A DNA stretch of 64,000 nucleotides, taken from NCBI RefSeq assembly GCF_000813425.1, contig NZ_JWIB01000013.1, positions 151,197 through 215,196 on the forward strand, given 5' to 3'. Positions 29,173 to 39,800 of the stretch are shown here, one piece after another. The translations under genes and the position numbers were made by a program. The notes beneath the pieces are model-generated. The model searched no databases. It saw only the letters and a list, made by a program, of their open reading frames with translations, and was not told the DNA's origin. Position 1 is the first letter of the stretch; every line of letters starts with the position of its first letter. The DNA is from Sporosarcina sp. ZBG7A. Its GTDB lineage: Bacteria > Bacillota > Bacilli > Bacillales_A > Planococcaceae.

Positions 29173-29718
29173 TCAAAATATAATAGGCGTCACAATACTT
29201 AACACAATACTTTCAGTCTCTAAAGGGTTTTCCCACTGGTGAATCAGACTCGAAGGAAAATGAATCGTATCCCCTTTGTACAAATGATGTTTTTCACTGT
29301 TTAAATAGAAAATAACTTCACCATCTAACACATAATAAAACTCTTCTCCACTATGGCTGTGTGAATGTTCTTCATGCATTCGAGGTGGCAATGTCACCTT
29401 CAGTGGCTCCAGTCGCCGATTGTTGAATTTTCCAGTCAGTCGTGAATAGATCTGACTCCCCTTCGTTGTCGAAAACGAATGGTGGTCATTCCCCCGAACC
29501 ACAAAGGTTTGTACTTCTTGTTCTTCTTCAAAAAAGTAGTTGATATGAATGTCAAGTGCGTCCGAAATCTTCTTCAGTGAACTAATGGACAGAGAAGAAG
29601 TTCCTCTTTCGATTTGTGATAAAAAGCTGAGCGATAATCCCGTCTGATCACTCATTTCTTTCAAGGTTAAGTTCCTCTCAACCCGCAAGCTCTTAATTCG
29701 ATTATGAATCTCTTCCAC
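29173..29718 (-). CDS. XRE-family regulator with C-terminal cupin domain
   Basis: A 181-residue regulator: helix-turn-helix at residues 5-60 (LTLKEMSDQTGLSLSFLSQIERG) and a cupin domain at 105-180 (EEHSHSHSGEEFYYVLDG) that usually binds the inducer. GTG 29718 has GGAGG eight bases upstream; the TTG 29733 overlaps that site. As first gene of the hydantoin-type operon it is the likely local regulator. Confidence 0.9.
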   Translation of the reverse strand: MEEIHNRIKSLRVERNLTLKEMSDQTGLSLSFLSQIERGTSSLSISSLKKISDALDIHINYFFEEEQEVQTFVVRGNDHHSFSTTKGSQIYSRLTGKFNNRRLEPLKVTLPPRMHEEHSHSHSGEEFYYVLDGEVIFYLNSEKHHLYKGDTIHFPSSLIHQWENPLETESIVLSIVTPIIF

Positions 29719-29733
29719 AATCCAGACCTCCAA

Positions 29734-30200
29734 TTACTGTGTGAGTGTAATTTTTATGACTATAGCATAATTAGTAAACTGAATGCAATGGGAATTTTTA
29801 ATTATCTGTTTTTAATCGTACTACTTAGAAATTTTAGTTCATCAAGTGAATTAACTACCAACCCGGTCGATAAAACCGCAACAAGTTATTGATAGATAAT
29901 ATTAATTAGCAAACACTACTAGTCTCAAAGAAATTCAAATATTAGTAGCATCACTTTATTACACTATCTTTATAAGAAGTTTGTTTATATTTTCTCCCTA
30001 AGACTATTCATTCACACAAGAATGTTTTTGTACCAAAACACTCGGCTAAAGAACTTCCATTTTCAATTTCATAATTATTTCAAGATATTGTTTAGAAACC
30101 ATTTCATTCATTACCATGCTATTTATATCGTTAATTACGGAAAGGCATTTCACTGACATAACGCAAGGGAAAGAACCTTTCGATATCTTTTGAAAGTGCA
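29734..30200. other. Intergenic region, nothing recognised
   Basis: AT-rich DNA upstream of the XRE-cupin gene; it should contain that operon's promoter. No RNA gene, hairpin or coding signal was found. Confidence 0.4.
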
Positions 30201-30209
30201 CCTAGCCCC

Positions 30210-30740
30210 TCCCTAAACAAGCGAAGCGCACCCAATTAATCCCTTAAAAGCACTTTAATTGTGTCTCGATTCCGATTAATTCACCCTTATTGCCGATTCT
30301 TCACTCGATAGTTCCGATTCACGCGCGGATCTTTCCGATTTCTATCGCCATCGCCCCTAGCCCATCCCCAAACAAGCGAAGCGCACCCAATTAATCTCTT
30401 TACGCACTTGAATTGTGTCTCGATTCCGATTAATTCACCCATATTGCCGATTCCTCGCTCAAAAGTGCCGATTCACGCGCGAATCTTTCCGATTTCCATC
30501 ACCAAAGTGCCGATAACCAGCATCATCTATCCGATTTCCATAGTCAGCGCCCCTAGCCCCTCCCCAAACAAGCGAAGCGCACCCAATTAATCCCTTTAAG
30601 CACTTGAATTGTGTCCGTTATCGAGAAATTCCACTATGTGATGGAGAAATTGACAGATGTGATTGAGAATCCCCACCAAGTGTCACAGAAACTACTCGCA
30701 GTGTCGGTCAACCCGATCCAAGTGATCGACAACACAAAAA
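30210..30740. repeat. Three tandem copies of leader plus 21-bp arrays
   Basis: Three leaders (AACAAGCGAAGCGCACCC followed by AATTAATC) start near 30,215, 30,371 and 30,567. The first two are followed by CCGAT-class units (30272, 30293, 30314, 30335; and 30426, 30447, 30468, 30489, 30510, 30531). The third is followed by GTGATGGAGAAA-class units (30617, 30638, 30659, 30680, 30701, 30722). Every unit is 21 bp. The same leader therefore carries either unit class. Confidence 0.92.
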
Positions 30741-30884
30741 CCCTCGATCCACCTCCAACTAAGCCCCCGCCTATCTCATCTATACAATTCCTTTCTATTC
30801 TCCAGCCCTCACACATACCATTTATAAGAGCGAGCTTTACTGCCCGACGCCGCGCAACAAGCACTATCCAACACAAAAAAAGGA

Positions 30885-31637
30885 GTGACACCCATTAAAA
30901 CTTGTCCAGTTTGCAACCACACGCAACTTGACGGAAATTTTTGCGGGGAATGTGGGAACTCGTTTTCCGCCATACGCAAGCGAACGACAGCCGTAGAAGT
31001 ATCGACCTCGTCCACAAACGAGCCTCTTGAAAAGTTAAAAACAGATGCAAAGAATTTCATGCAATTCCTATTTCAACAACTCAAAACACCATCTGCCCAC
31101 TTTCACACTAAAAACGTCTCAGTACAAAACAGCATACTCAGTATCATCTTATTCATCCTTCTCACGTCCGCTACCTTCTACGCAGCATTCCCGACAAGCC
31201 TAAACACTCTCAGCCCATCCTTTTTCCAAGTCGTTCTCTACTTGAGTATCTTCTTTTTCCTAGTCGTCGTCGTAAATCTCATCGCAATCACGAGCACCGT
31301 CAAACTGTTTTCAATCTCTGAATCCGTCTCAGAACTCACCCGGAAAATAGGTGGATTCTATGCCATTCCCATCGCACTTTCCACAATAAGCCTACTGCTC
31401 ACACTCGTTCATTCCTTCACTCTATCCACCATTCTTCTAGCTATCGCGATCTTCATCGCATTCATCCTCATTCCTTTATTCTCTATCACAAAACTCTTAT
31501 TCAAGGAACCCACATCCATCGATAGCTTTTACGGTATCCTCTTTTATATCGCCGTCACAACAGTCGCGTCCATTCTTCTCGCAACATTCATTGCGGATAC
31601 GGCTATTGGAGAAATCCTTAGATTCCTGAAATTCTAA
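30885..31637 (+). CDS. Zinc-ribbon membrane protein
   Basis: A roughly 248-residue protein. It starts with a double zinc-knuckle (CPVC...CGEC within the first 25 residues), a linker, then about five hydrophobic helices (residues 85-245). Similar zinc-ribbon membrane proteins are common and uncharacterised in Bacillales. The start is odd: GTG 30885 overlaps the AAAGGAG ribosome site, while the in-frame ATT at 30894 has ideal spacing. Function unknown. Confidence 0.75.
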   Translation: MTPIKTCPVCNHTQLDGNFCGECGNSFSAIRKRTTAVEVSTSSTNEPLEKLKTDAKNFMQFLFQQLKTPSAHFHTKNVSVQNSILSIILFILLTSATFYAAFPTSLNTLSPSFFQVVLYLSIFFFLVVVVNLIAITSTVKLFSISESVSELTRKIGGFYAIPIALSTISLLLTLVHSFTLSTILLAIAIFIAFILIPLFSITKLLFKEPTSIDSFYGILFYIAVTTVASILLATFIADTAIGEILRFLKF

Positions 31638-31742
31638 TGCCAATCAACCTCCTTTCACCTTCCTCCCTAAACGAATTACACGCTCGTTCGAACTCGTCCG
31701 TCATACACTAGAGGGTACTTACAAATTAGGAAGGTGAAACTT

Positions 31743-33497
31743 ATGAAAGAACATCATACAAATCCCAATAGTGGTTCGGGGAACAAACAGCCGAATATTC
31801 TTTTCCTAATGGTCGACCAAGATCGATTTCCCCCAGTATACGAGACAGAAGAACTGAAAAAGTGGACCCGTGAAAACTTAATAGCGCAGCAGCTGTTGAT
31901 GAAAAACGGAATGACATTTCTTAACCATTATGCCGGCAGCACAGCTTGTGCACCGAGTCGGACGACATTATATACCGGGCACTATCCTTCCTTGCATGGA
32001 GTCACACAAACACCTGGCGCTGCAAAAGGATCCTATGACGCAGACCAGTTTTGGTTGGATCCGAACACGGTTCCTACAGTAGGCAACTACTTCCGCGCTG
32101 CCGGATATGACACATTTTGGAAAGGAAAGTGGCACGCTTCCGAGGAAGACATCGTGATTCCCGGTACGAAAAACGCATTACCAAGTTACAACACAATTAC
32201 AGGGGCACCTGATAAGAAAAACGAGAGGATTTATCGCCAAGGAGATCGTCTTGACACGTTCGGTTTTTCAGATTGGATTGGACCGGATCCCCATGGAACA
32301 GACCCTCGAAATTCTGGGTCATCTGCAGGTTTTGGAACGAGTGGACGGGACGAAGTGTATGCAGCGGAAACGGTAGAATTGATAGAAGCATTGGAACGAA
32401 CTTCGAAATGCGAGGAAGAAGCAACGCCATGGTTCATCCAATGCTCGTTCGTGAACCCACATGACATTGCGCTGTTCGGGATATTTTCAGCTCTCCTGCC
32501 CTCATATAATTTCGAAGTAGATCCGACACTTCCGCACATCCCACCCGCTCCGACTACTCACGAGTCACTAGCAACTAAGCCATCTGTGCAAGACAGCTAT
32601 CGCCTCACCTATCCAAAAGGATTGCAGCCAATCATTAACACCAATTTCTATCGTCAACTGTATTACAGCTTGCAGAAAAAAGTGGACGACGAAATGATGA
32701 AAGTACTCACTGCGCTTCAACAATCCAGCTTTTCAGAGAACACAATCATCGTCTTCACATCCGACCACGGCGAACAACTCGGCGCGCAAGGCGGACTTTA
32801 TCAAAAATGGTATTCGATGTACGAAGAATCCATCCATGTCCCCTTCGTCATCCACAGTCCTCAGTTATTCCCTCAAGCAAAACAGACAACTCCCCTGACA
32901 AGTCACGTCGATATTTTACCGACACTGCTTGGTTTGGCAGGAATTGACGCAGCTGAGGTTCAGCACAAATTAGCTATCGATCATACGGAAGCTCGACCTC
33001 TTGTCGGAAGGGATTTAACACCACTCATAGAAGGACGTCAAACCTTCTTCCGTGTGGATGAACCGCTGTATTTCATGACGGACGACAACGTATTCAAAGG
33101 ACTTCATCAAACGAACCTCATTACAGGAAAACCTTATGAATCCGTCATCCAACCAAGTTCAATCGAAGCCATAATTGTCTCTCTTAAAACTGGTCCTGCC
33201 GGCAAATCAGAAATCTGGAAGTTCGCCCGCTACTTCGACAATCCCCAGTTTTGGACAGATCCCGGCGTCAGTGATACGTCGTTTGTGGATGAAGACGGGT
33301 GTATCGTCGAAGTCGTCAAAACCGAACCAGTTCCTGACCAATTTGAAATGTACAATCTAGCACATGACCCGCTTGAAACGAAAAACTTGGCGGATCCAGG
33401 TTGCTGTTCCCCTGAAACCGAAGCGATTCAACGTACGCTTCTGAATATGCTCGAAGGTCAGCGCTATCAGAAGCGCTTGAAACCGAAAAAGGGTTGA
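31743..33497 (+). CDS. Sulfatase-family hydrolase
   Basis: A 584-residue sulfatase. The metal-binding DQD lies at residues 25-27, and the formylglycine motif C-A-P-S-R has its Cys at residue 69; later metal ligands sit in SDHGEQLG (near 342). All key residues are intact. There is no signal peptide, so it appears cytoplasmic; substrates could be sulfate, phosphonate or choline-type esters. ATG 31743 has AGGAAGG upstream; the longer GTG start at 31734 overlaps it. Converting Cys to formylglycine needs a maturase not seen here. Confidence 0.88.
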   Translation: MKEHHTNPNSGSGNKQPNILFLMVDQDRFPPVYETEELKKWTRENLIAQQLLMKNGMTFLNHYAGSTACAPSRTTLYTGHYPSLHGVTQTPGAAKGSYDADQFWLDPNTVPTVGNYFRAAGYDTFWKGKWHASEEDIVIPGTKNALPSYNTITGAPDKKNERIYRQGDRLDTFGFSDWIGPDPHGTDPRNSGSSAGFGTSGRDEVYAAETVELIEALERTSKCEEEATPWFIQCSFVNPHDIALFGIFSALLPSYNFEVDPTLPHIPPAPTTHESLATKPSVQDSYRLTYPKGLQPIINTNFYRQLYYSLQKKVDDEMMKVLTALQQSSFSENTIIVFTSDHGEQLGAQGGLYQKWYSMYEESIHVPFVIHSPQLFPQAKQTTPLTSHVDILPTLLGLAGIDAAEVQHKLAIDHTEARPLVGRDLTPLIEGRQTFFRVDEPLYFMTDDNVFKGLHQTNLITGKPYESVIQPSSIEAIIVSLKTGPAGKSEIWKFARYFDNPQFWTDPGVSDTSFVDEDGCIVEVVKTEPVPDQFEMYNLAHDPLETKNLADPGCCSPETEAIQRTLLNMLEGQRYQKRLKPKKG

Positions 33498-33540
33498 GAT
33501 GGCTATGGAGATTCAGAATAAAAATATGTCTATCTACTGA

Positions 33541-33578
33541 AAAATCCTCTTCCCGAATTATAAAGGGCGAGGATTTTC
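33541..33578 (+). terminator. Sulfatase terminator
   Basis: AAATCCTC/GAGGATTT outer stem with CCC/GGG inner pairs, followed by T4. Confidence 0.85.
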
Positions 33579-33679
33579 TTCTTGAGCAGTCAAGACGACA
33601 CGCCTAATTCACTATGATGAAACTATTATTGAGAATTTCCGTATACATAGTAAACCTTTCACAAGGGGGCTGTTTATGT

Positions 33680-35092
33680 ATGAAGACGAAGTTCGCTATG
33701 ATCATACTCTCTGCATGCATCGTGTTGGCAGGATGTTCAAAAGATGCGGAACCTGATGATGAAAAAGTGACGGCTGTCGTACATGAAGACGACAAGAATA
33801 GCACAAAAAAAGAAGTTGAAGATAAAAAACCTTTCACCAAAGGGGCGCAGGCAACTACCCCCGAAGAACTCGCTCAGCTCTCACCCGGAACGTTAACAAA
33901 GGATTTTACGATTGAACAGGAAACCTCCATGTGGAGCAAACGGGAGGTCCCTTCCGAAATCAAGGAAAACTTTTTATCAGAGATGAAATCCATAACGGAA
34001 TCCACTAAAGATCCTGAAGAATTGCATGGTGCACTCATCCACTTACTCGGTGGTGCACAGTACGGAGAACTTGTTCAACCACTCATCGACTTTTCGCCTT
34101 CGTTCAAAGAACCGATTTTACCGGAACCTCGAGAAATTCAAGGAGATGAGGAACAAAAATCTGTTCCTACTAATGGCATCATCCTATTGGACGCAAGCTC
34201 TAGCATGCTTCTCCAAGCCGACGGGAAACTGAAAATGGATACCGCAAAAAGCGCAGTGAAAGGATTCGCCTCCATGATGGGAAAGGAAAGCGACCTATCC
34301 CTTTATGTATATGGACACACAGGAACTCAAAACAAATCAGACAAGGCGCTATCGTGTGGCACAATTGACGAAATCTACCCGCTAGCAAGCTATGACGAGA
34401 AAAAATTCGACGAAGCGGTCGATCAAGTTAAAGCGAGCGGTTGGACGCCACTAGCTAGAGCCATTAAACAAGCTCGGCTTGATCATGAAGGGGAGGATTC
34501 CGACATCACTCTATATATCGTCAGTGACGGAGCCGAAACGTGTGATGGGGATCCAATTGCAGAAGCCAAAAGCTTCGCTGAACTCGCAAATGACCGTCAT
34601 GTCAATGTCATTGGATTCCAAGTGGATCAAACTGCAGAAAACCAATTGAAAAAGGTAGCTGAAGCAGGAAACGGGACGTATATGGCCGCAAATTCATTGG
34701 AAGAAATGACTTCCAACATCGCAAAAGTCTGGCTCCCTTCCGACCTAGACCTCGCTACGCTCGTCTATCAAAAACCGGTCGGATGGCCAGAAGCCATGGC
34801 TTACGAAACGGTACGACGCTCAAGCGACAAAATCACATTCGCCATCAACACGGAAAGTGATCGCTTCGCTGGAGCCACCAGCCTTCTTGAAGAGGAAGAG
34901 TTGATTGACGAACAAACCGCTCAGGAATTGCTTGATATAATTGAAAACACTCGAACAAAATACCGTGACATGATGGATATAAAGGAAGAGGAAAAACGTA
35001 CGTTGATCCAGAACGAAGTGGATCGTATCACTAAGTTGGTGGATGATTATAAAGAACGAATGGAAAACTTGAAGAACGAGCAGGGGAAATGA
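33680..35092 (+). CDS. von Willebrand factor A-domain lipoprotein
   Basis: A 470-residue secreted lipoprotein, similar in layout to the YwmC/YwmD vWA proteins of Bacillus. Signal peptide with lipobox VLAGC, acidic/Lys linker, vWA domain at about residues 165-360 with the metal site DASSSM and later VSDGAE, and an acidic C-terminal coiled region. It binds a divalent cation and probably a protein partner on the outer membrane face. ATG 33680 follows AAGGGGGC; the longer frame is unlikely because it would bury the signal. Confidence 0.85.
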   Translation: MKTKFAMIILSACIVLAGCSKDAEPDDEKVTAVVHEDDKNSTKKEVEDKKPFTKGAQATTPEELAQLSPGTLTKDFTIEQETSMWSKREVPSEIKENFLSEMKSITESTKDPEELHGALIHLLGGAQYGELVQPLIDFSPSFKEPILPEPREIQGDEEQKSVPTNGIILLDASSSMLLQADGKLKMDTAKSAVKGFASMMGKESDLSLYVYGHTGTQNKSDKALSCGTIDEIYPLASYDEKKFDEAVDQVKASGWTPLARAIKQARLDHEGEDSDITLYIVSDGAETCDGDPIAEAKSFAELANDRHVNVIGFQVDQTAENQLKKVAEAGNGTYMAANSLEEMTSNIAKVWLPSDLDLATLVYQKPVGWPEAMAYETVRRSSDKITFAINTESDRFAGATSLLEEEELIDEQTAQELLDIIENTRTKYRDMMDIKEEEKRTLIQNEVDRITKLVDDYKERMENLKNEQGK

Positions 35093-35167
35093 GGAACTGT
35101 ATCAAGCTGCTAGGTTGTAAATGTGATCCCATAATCAAGCAATCCATCCACTCTAACTTCAAATTTA

Positions 35168-35206
35168 AAAATCCCTCATCCCCGATTTCACGGGTATGAG
35201 GGATTT
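35168..35206. terminator. Bidirectional terminator between vWA and sipW genes
   Basis: AAATCCCTCAT and ATGAGGGATTT form an 11-bp stem, with CCC/GGG inside; A/T runs flank both sides, so it can serve both convergent genes. Confidence 0.88.
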
Positions 35207-35236
35207 CTCATTTACTAATTAATTAACTGAGCAAAT

Positions 35237-35785
35237 TCAGTTCCCTTCCATAGGAACTCCATCCACATCGTCTCGTTTACGACTAAAAATCCCTATCGCG
35301 AAATAGCCTAATGTCGGAAGGATCACAACCAACAGCATTCCCAATGGACTTTGAATCGACTTCACAAGATACCCAGCATTCGGGATAAAGAATGACTGTA
35401 TTCCGAGCAGATTTCCTGCTTGGACCAATTCTTCGTCCATCATATTGTTATTATCACCTTTGGTCGCAAAACTGATTTCACCGGAATTGTTGATGACTTC
35501 AACGACTCTGTGGGTAATTAAATTGCCTCCACTTTCTTTGAAAGTAATAATGTCATCTACTTTAACATTCGACGCATCCACTTTTTTGACGAATAGCATA
35601 TCCCCCGTCTCGAAGATGGGATTCATACTATTGGATAGTACGGTTAACGGTTGATAGCCGAAAAAGGAAGTGGGCTCTCCTTTGTTGTTGAACTTTTGGT
35701 ATGCAGTCATCAAAACCAGACCAATTACGGCAATGACAAATAGACGAAACACTAGCGTACTGATTTTCTTAATGCCATTCTTCAA
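35237..35785 (-). CDS. sipW: SipW-type (ER-like) signal peptidase I
   Basis: A 182-residue membrane protease with an N-terminal helix (residues 10-28) and a C-terminal helix. The catalytic Ser lies in VLSNSMNPIFETGD and the second catalytic position is a His in LITHRVVEV, as in ER-type enzymes, instead of the usual Lys. SipW enzymes process TasA-type fibre proteins, and the TasA-like gene lies 39 bp upstream in the same operon, which supports the call. Confidence 0.92.
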   Translation of the reverse strand: MKNGIKKISTLVFRLFVIAVIGLVLMTAYQKFNNKGEPTSFFGYQPLTVLSNSMNPIFETGDMLFVKKVDASNVKVDDIITFKESGGNLITHRVVEVINNSGEISFATKGDNNNMMDEELVQAGNLLGIQSFFIPNAGYLVKSIQSPLGMLLVVILPTLGYFAIGIFSRKRDDVDGVPMEGN

Positions 35786-35824
35786 AGACTCACCCCATCT
35801 CCCTATTTTATTGAGGACAAGTTA

Positions 35825-36592
35825 TTATTTGCTTTCTTCTTTGTTCTCTTCCTTATTTACCTCTTCTTTTTCAACTTCATTTTCTTTTTCTTTCTTAGCT
35901 TCGTTTTCATATGTTGAACCAGTATCCGTTTGCTTCGCGATTACATTCAAGCCTGCTTTGTAAGCGGCTCCTTGGTATTCGTTCCCCGCACTTTCATCAA
36001 GCTTAATGCCCATCATGATGTCGATATACTGGCCTTCATCCAACTCCCAGAACTGTTCGTTCTCCCCGTCACCTACTAAGATTTCACCAGATTCGATCTG
36101 CTTTGCAGATAAAAGAGTCCCCATCATTTCAATGCGATTTTTGCCATCATTTTCAGAAGACAAAACTTCATTTGTCGTACCGTTAAATAGGTTGTCTAGT
36201 TTAATTTTCGAATCTTCGTATGCGTCTTGGCCTGGTTTAACAGTATATTTCATCGCAATGAATCCTACTTCATATCCTTCTAGAGATGCTTTATCAACAG
36301 AGTGTGTATACGTCGCTTTAATATGCGCATCCATATCGCCCGTGTTTGAAATTGAAAGCCACTCCCCATAATGGAGTTGAGAAGGTGCAAATTGCTCGGC
36401 TTTGAAGATTGGTGTATCAATATTACCGCCACCGTTGATCTGCAGAATTCCGTTTTTCATTTCCGCTTGAGCATTTGACTCTGAAGTGAACCAAGAATAC
36501 GTTCCAAATCCAGTGGATACAATCAAAGCTCCCGCAAGTGCCGTTCCTAGTAAGACGTTCTTGGACTTCTTCATCCCTTGAGTTTTAACCAT
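35825..36592 (-). CDS. TasA/CalY-like secreted matrix protein
   Basis: A 255-residue protein with a SipW-type signal (GTALAGALIVSTGFGTYSWF) and a camelysin/TasA jelly-roll domain starting ...SNAQAEMKNGILQINGG. It probably forms extracellular amyloid-like fibres after SipW processing. The C-terminal 35 residues are an unusual Glu/Lys/Asn-rich tail. ATG 36592 is preferred, because GGGGGAA precedes it; the longer frame (36607) overlaps this site. Confidence 0.88.
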   Translation of the reverse strand: MVKTQGMKKSKNVLLGTALAGALIVSTGFGTYSWFTSESNAQAEMKNGILQINGGGNIDTPIFKAEQFAPSQLHYGEWLSISNTGDMDAHIKATYTHSVDKASLEGYEVGFIAMKYTVKPGQDAYEDSKIKLDNLFNGTTNEVLSSENDGKNRIEMMGTLLSAKQIESGEILVGDGENEQFWELDEGQYIDIMMGIKLDESAGNEYQGAAYKAGLNVIAKQTDTGSTYENEAKKEKENEVEKEEVNKEENKEESK

Positions 36593-36644
36593 TTCGTATT
36601 CCCCCATATTCTTATAGTTAGTTTTGTTCGAATAAATTCCGATT

Positions 36645-36828
36645 GGACGGCGTTGATTTACGCTTCAGGTGGACGCGTTCCGAGGGGCTCGATTTCACAG
36701 GACGTTGGTCATGCAACCGTTGCGACAGGACATCGCCACCTTAGATTGCCTCGGTCGCTAACGCTTCCCGCGGGGTCTGCAACCTTCGCTGACCCCACCG
36801 AAGTCGCTACCTTCCGCTTCAATTAACG
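36645..36828. repeat. GC-rich dispersed intergenic repeat
   Basis: Begins GTTGATTTACGCTTCAGGTGGACGC and ends CCTTCCGCTTCAATTAACG, matching the flanks of the well-known Bacillales intergenic repeat (TTTACGCTTCAGGCGGACGC type). It is clearly richer in GC than its surroundings and has no coding frame. Confidence 0.75.
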
Positions 36829-36876
36829 GATATTCTAATAGATTGTGTGGACATTGCACTAAAACAAACTTTATAA

Positions 36877-39800
36877 TCACTCAGCAGGCTCCAGTCCAAT
36901 CGACTTCAAAAGGTCATTGATGCCTTTGTTGCCTAACTTCTCCACTGGCTTTTTCTTGGAATCTTTTGCAACTCTTAAGAAGTTCTTCTCGACTAGGCGG
37001 ATGTCAAGTTCGTCTACTATGCCATCGATGTTGATGTCCGCTGCTTTGTCTTTCTTTCCGTATAGACCGACAATTCGCATGACGTCCATGATGTCAATGA
37101 CGCCGTCGTTATTAACATCTCCAGCGTAATTGGATGGTGGATACGAACGGGACCACATGCCTCTCCAATCGCCATCGACGTTTTTCGAGAGATCTACTGT
37201 GCTTACTGAATTCAAATGACCTGGAACTTCTACTACGACTTTGTAATCTCCTTTTAGTGCTGGGATGTCTTCGATGAAGAATGCGCCTGAAGACTCAATT
37301 GCTCCTTTATACTTTTCACCATCTGGGGCTTTGACGTAAATTTCCGCACCGATTTTACTTAAATCGACGTCATAGAAAATTTCACCTGTTTCTTCCAATA
37401 AACCTTCTGGTGAAATATAGCCTTCTAATTTAGAAGTAGAAGGGACAATGTCAAACAGGTCATGTCGCAAGGCTTCGATTTTAGTTGGCGTATTACTTCC
37501 TACAGCTGTGTACGAAGTATTCATAAAGCCAAATGCAGATTTACCTCCGTAGTAATCATCGCTAATGACTTCAAATGTGACATCTATGAACGGCTGATTA
37601 CCGCTTAAACCTTTCACATTCTCCCCTTCTAGAGAAGCACTAATTGTAGCTGTTGTGTCTCTGAACTCTTCCTTGAATATTGGTTTAGAGATTTCGATAT
37701 CTAGATCATTTTCATCTGCATACTCTTCAAATGCTTCGTTTGGCTCGACATCTTTCAACTTGAAAAACCCGTTCATGAATGAAATATCGAATTTGCCGCT
37801 TTGCATATCTTTCACATTTTTTAATGTCAATGTTGCTGTAATTTCATCGCCTTTTTTCACTTTGGATTTGTCATAAGAATGCGTTGCGTACTCTGTCCCT
37901 TTTTTCACAAATACATAGTCGTCGTATCTCGCAGTAGTTCCCATTTCAACTGTCTGCAATCTAAGCTTCAATGCCTTTGTAGCAATGTCCTCAGGGAGTA
38001 TTCCGAATTTCATGTCCCCATTTCCTTCGATTGGAAACAATCCACTTGGGAACGCTGAATTCTCATAGTAGACGCTCATATTAGCGGACTGATCGTAGTT
38101 CAAGCCTTTTGACTGTAGGTAGTCAATCGACGCATCATACACATTCGTATGGACCCATACTGCGTGGTGACCATCTTCATCTGTATACATAGAGTCGTCC
38201 ACTTCGATAATTCCTGGCTTTAAATCGTTAAACTTCATTTCAGGTGCTGTATTATCAACAACCGCAACGCTTTCGTCTACATACGTTTTGCCTTCTTTGT
38301 CTTTTGCGATCATCAAGAACTTATAATCGCCTTCTGGTAAATAGGTATTCTCTTCTGAGATTGGGTACTTTGGATTTCCAGTAAATTCATTGACAACACC
38401 TGTGAACCCTTGTGTGATGTAGAGTTCACTACCTGGCAAGATATCCGAAGCTCCGTAAAGCGATCCTACATACCCAATCGGCTCGCCGGATTCGCCATCT
38501 GCAATGACAATGTCGACAGTTTCCATAGGACTCTTGAAGCTAAATGTAACTGGCGTAAACGGAATCAAGAACGTATGGAATTCTTCCCATGTATTCGTAA
38601 TGACAGGTCTTTCCAGTTCTACGAAGTCAATCCCTTTGCTAGTCACTCGAATCGCAAACGGTACTTGGTAACTTTCACTCAGGTTATCTTCATTCACAAA
38701 GCGAACGTACCCTTCATAAGTTCCTTCCGCAGCCGTTTTAGGTACTTGAAGTACTGGGTTTACTGTCTTTTCACCGTTTGCTGCAACTGCAACCGTCTGG
38801 TCCACTGCGAAAGTCACACCGTTTTTCTCAGCATCTTGTCTACCGTCTTTTGCACCCAAGAATTCAACGTCCACTGCAAACTTCTTGCTTTCTTTGCTGC
38901 TGTTTTTAATGACAACAGGTCGTGACACTTCGATTGCTTTGCTATCTTCTGATAGATAATGAGAGCGGAAGGACAACGATGCGGTTTCATTATCAACCGT
39001 TACCACTTCACCATCCTCAACCGATTCCGTTTGATCTAGGACTTTTACTGAAGTATCTGCGTGAACTGCGCCATATGCATTAATGCGCCCAGCACCCATT
39101 TCATACACGGAGTACTCTTCTTTTAAGTCTACAGATGTATTCATCAATGCTGCTTTCACGTCAAATGGTGTGTAGTCAGGATTTTCCTGCAAAATAAGTG
39201 CTGCAGCCCCTGCAACATGTGGTGCCGCCATCGATGTCCCTTGGATTCTGGCATACGCTGAATCGTAACTATTGCCTTCCGGATCGTTCATGTACGATGG
39301 ATACGTTGAATAGATGGCAACGCCCGGTGCAACAACATCTGGTTTAATGTCGTACGATTGCGCAACTGGTCCCCGCGAACTGAAATCGGCTAAGTGGTCA
39401 CCTTCAGATTTCGTATTTCGAAGTTCCCCGAACTTGAATGTCGCTTCGCTTGCTTCAGCCATCGCCTTCAGTTGTTCCCCATCCTTTTTTGATAAACGGA
39501 AGGATGGAATATAGCCTGTACTTTCACCGACGTAATGAGGAATTTGCCCCTCTTCATTGTTATAAACAATGACAGCCGCCGCTCCCGCTTTTTTAGCGTT
39601 TTTGATTTTATCATCAAACGCAATGACTCCGCGTTCGATCAATGCAATCTTTCCAGCTAGTTCCTTGCCCTCAAAATCAGTAGCGTTTCCGAGCCCTGCA
39701 AACACGACAGGAAATTCCTGATTCTGTAGCTCCTCAATTTTGTCTGAGAAGTTTTTAGCAAGTAGTTGAACATCCGTAAATGCATCGTCATTCGCACCCG

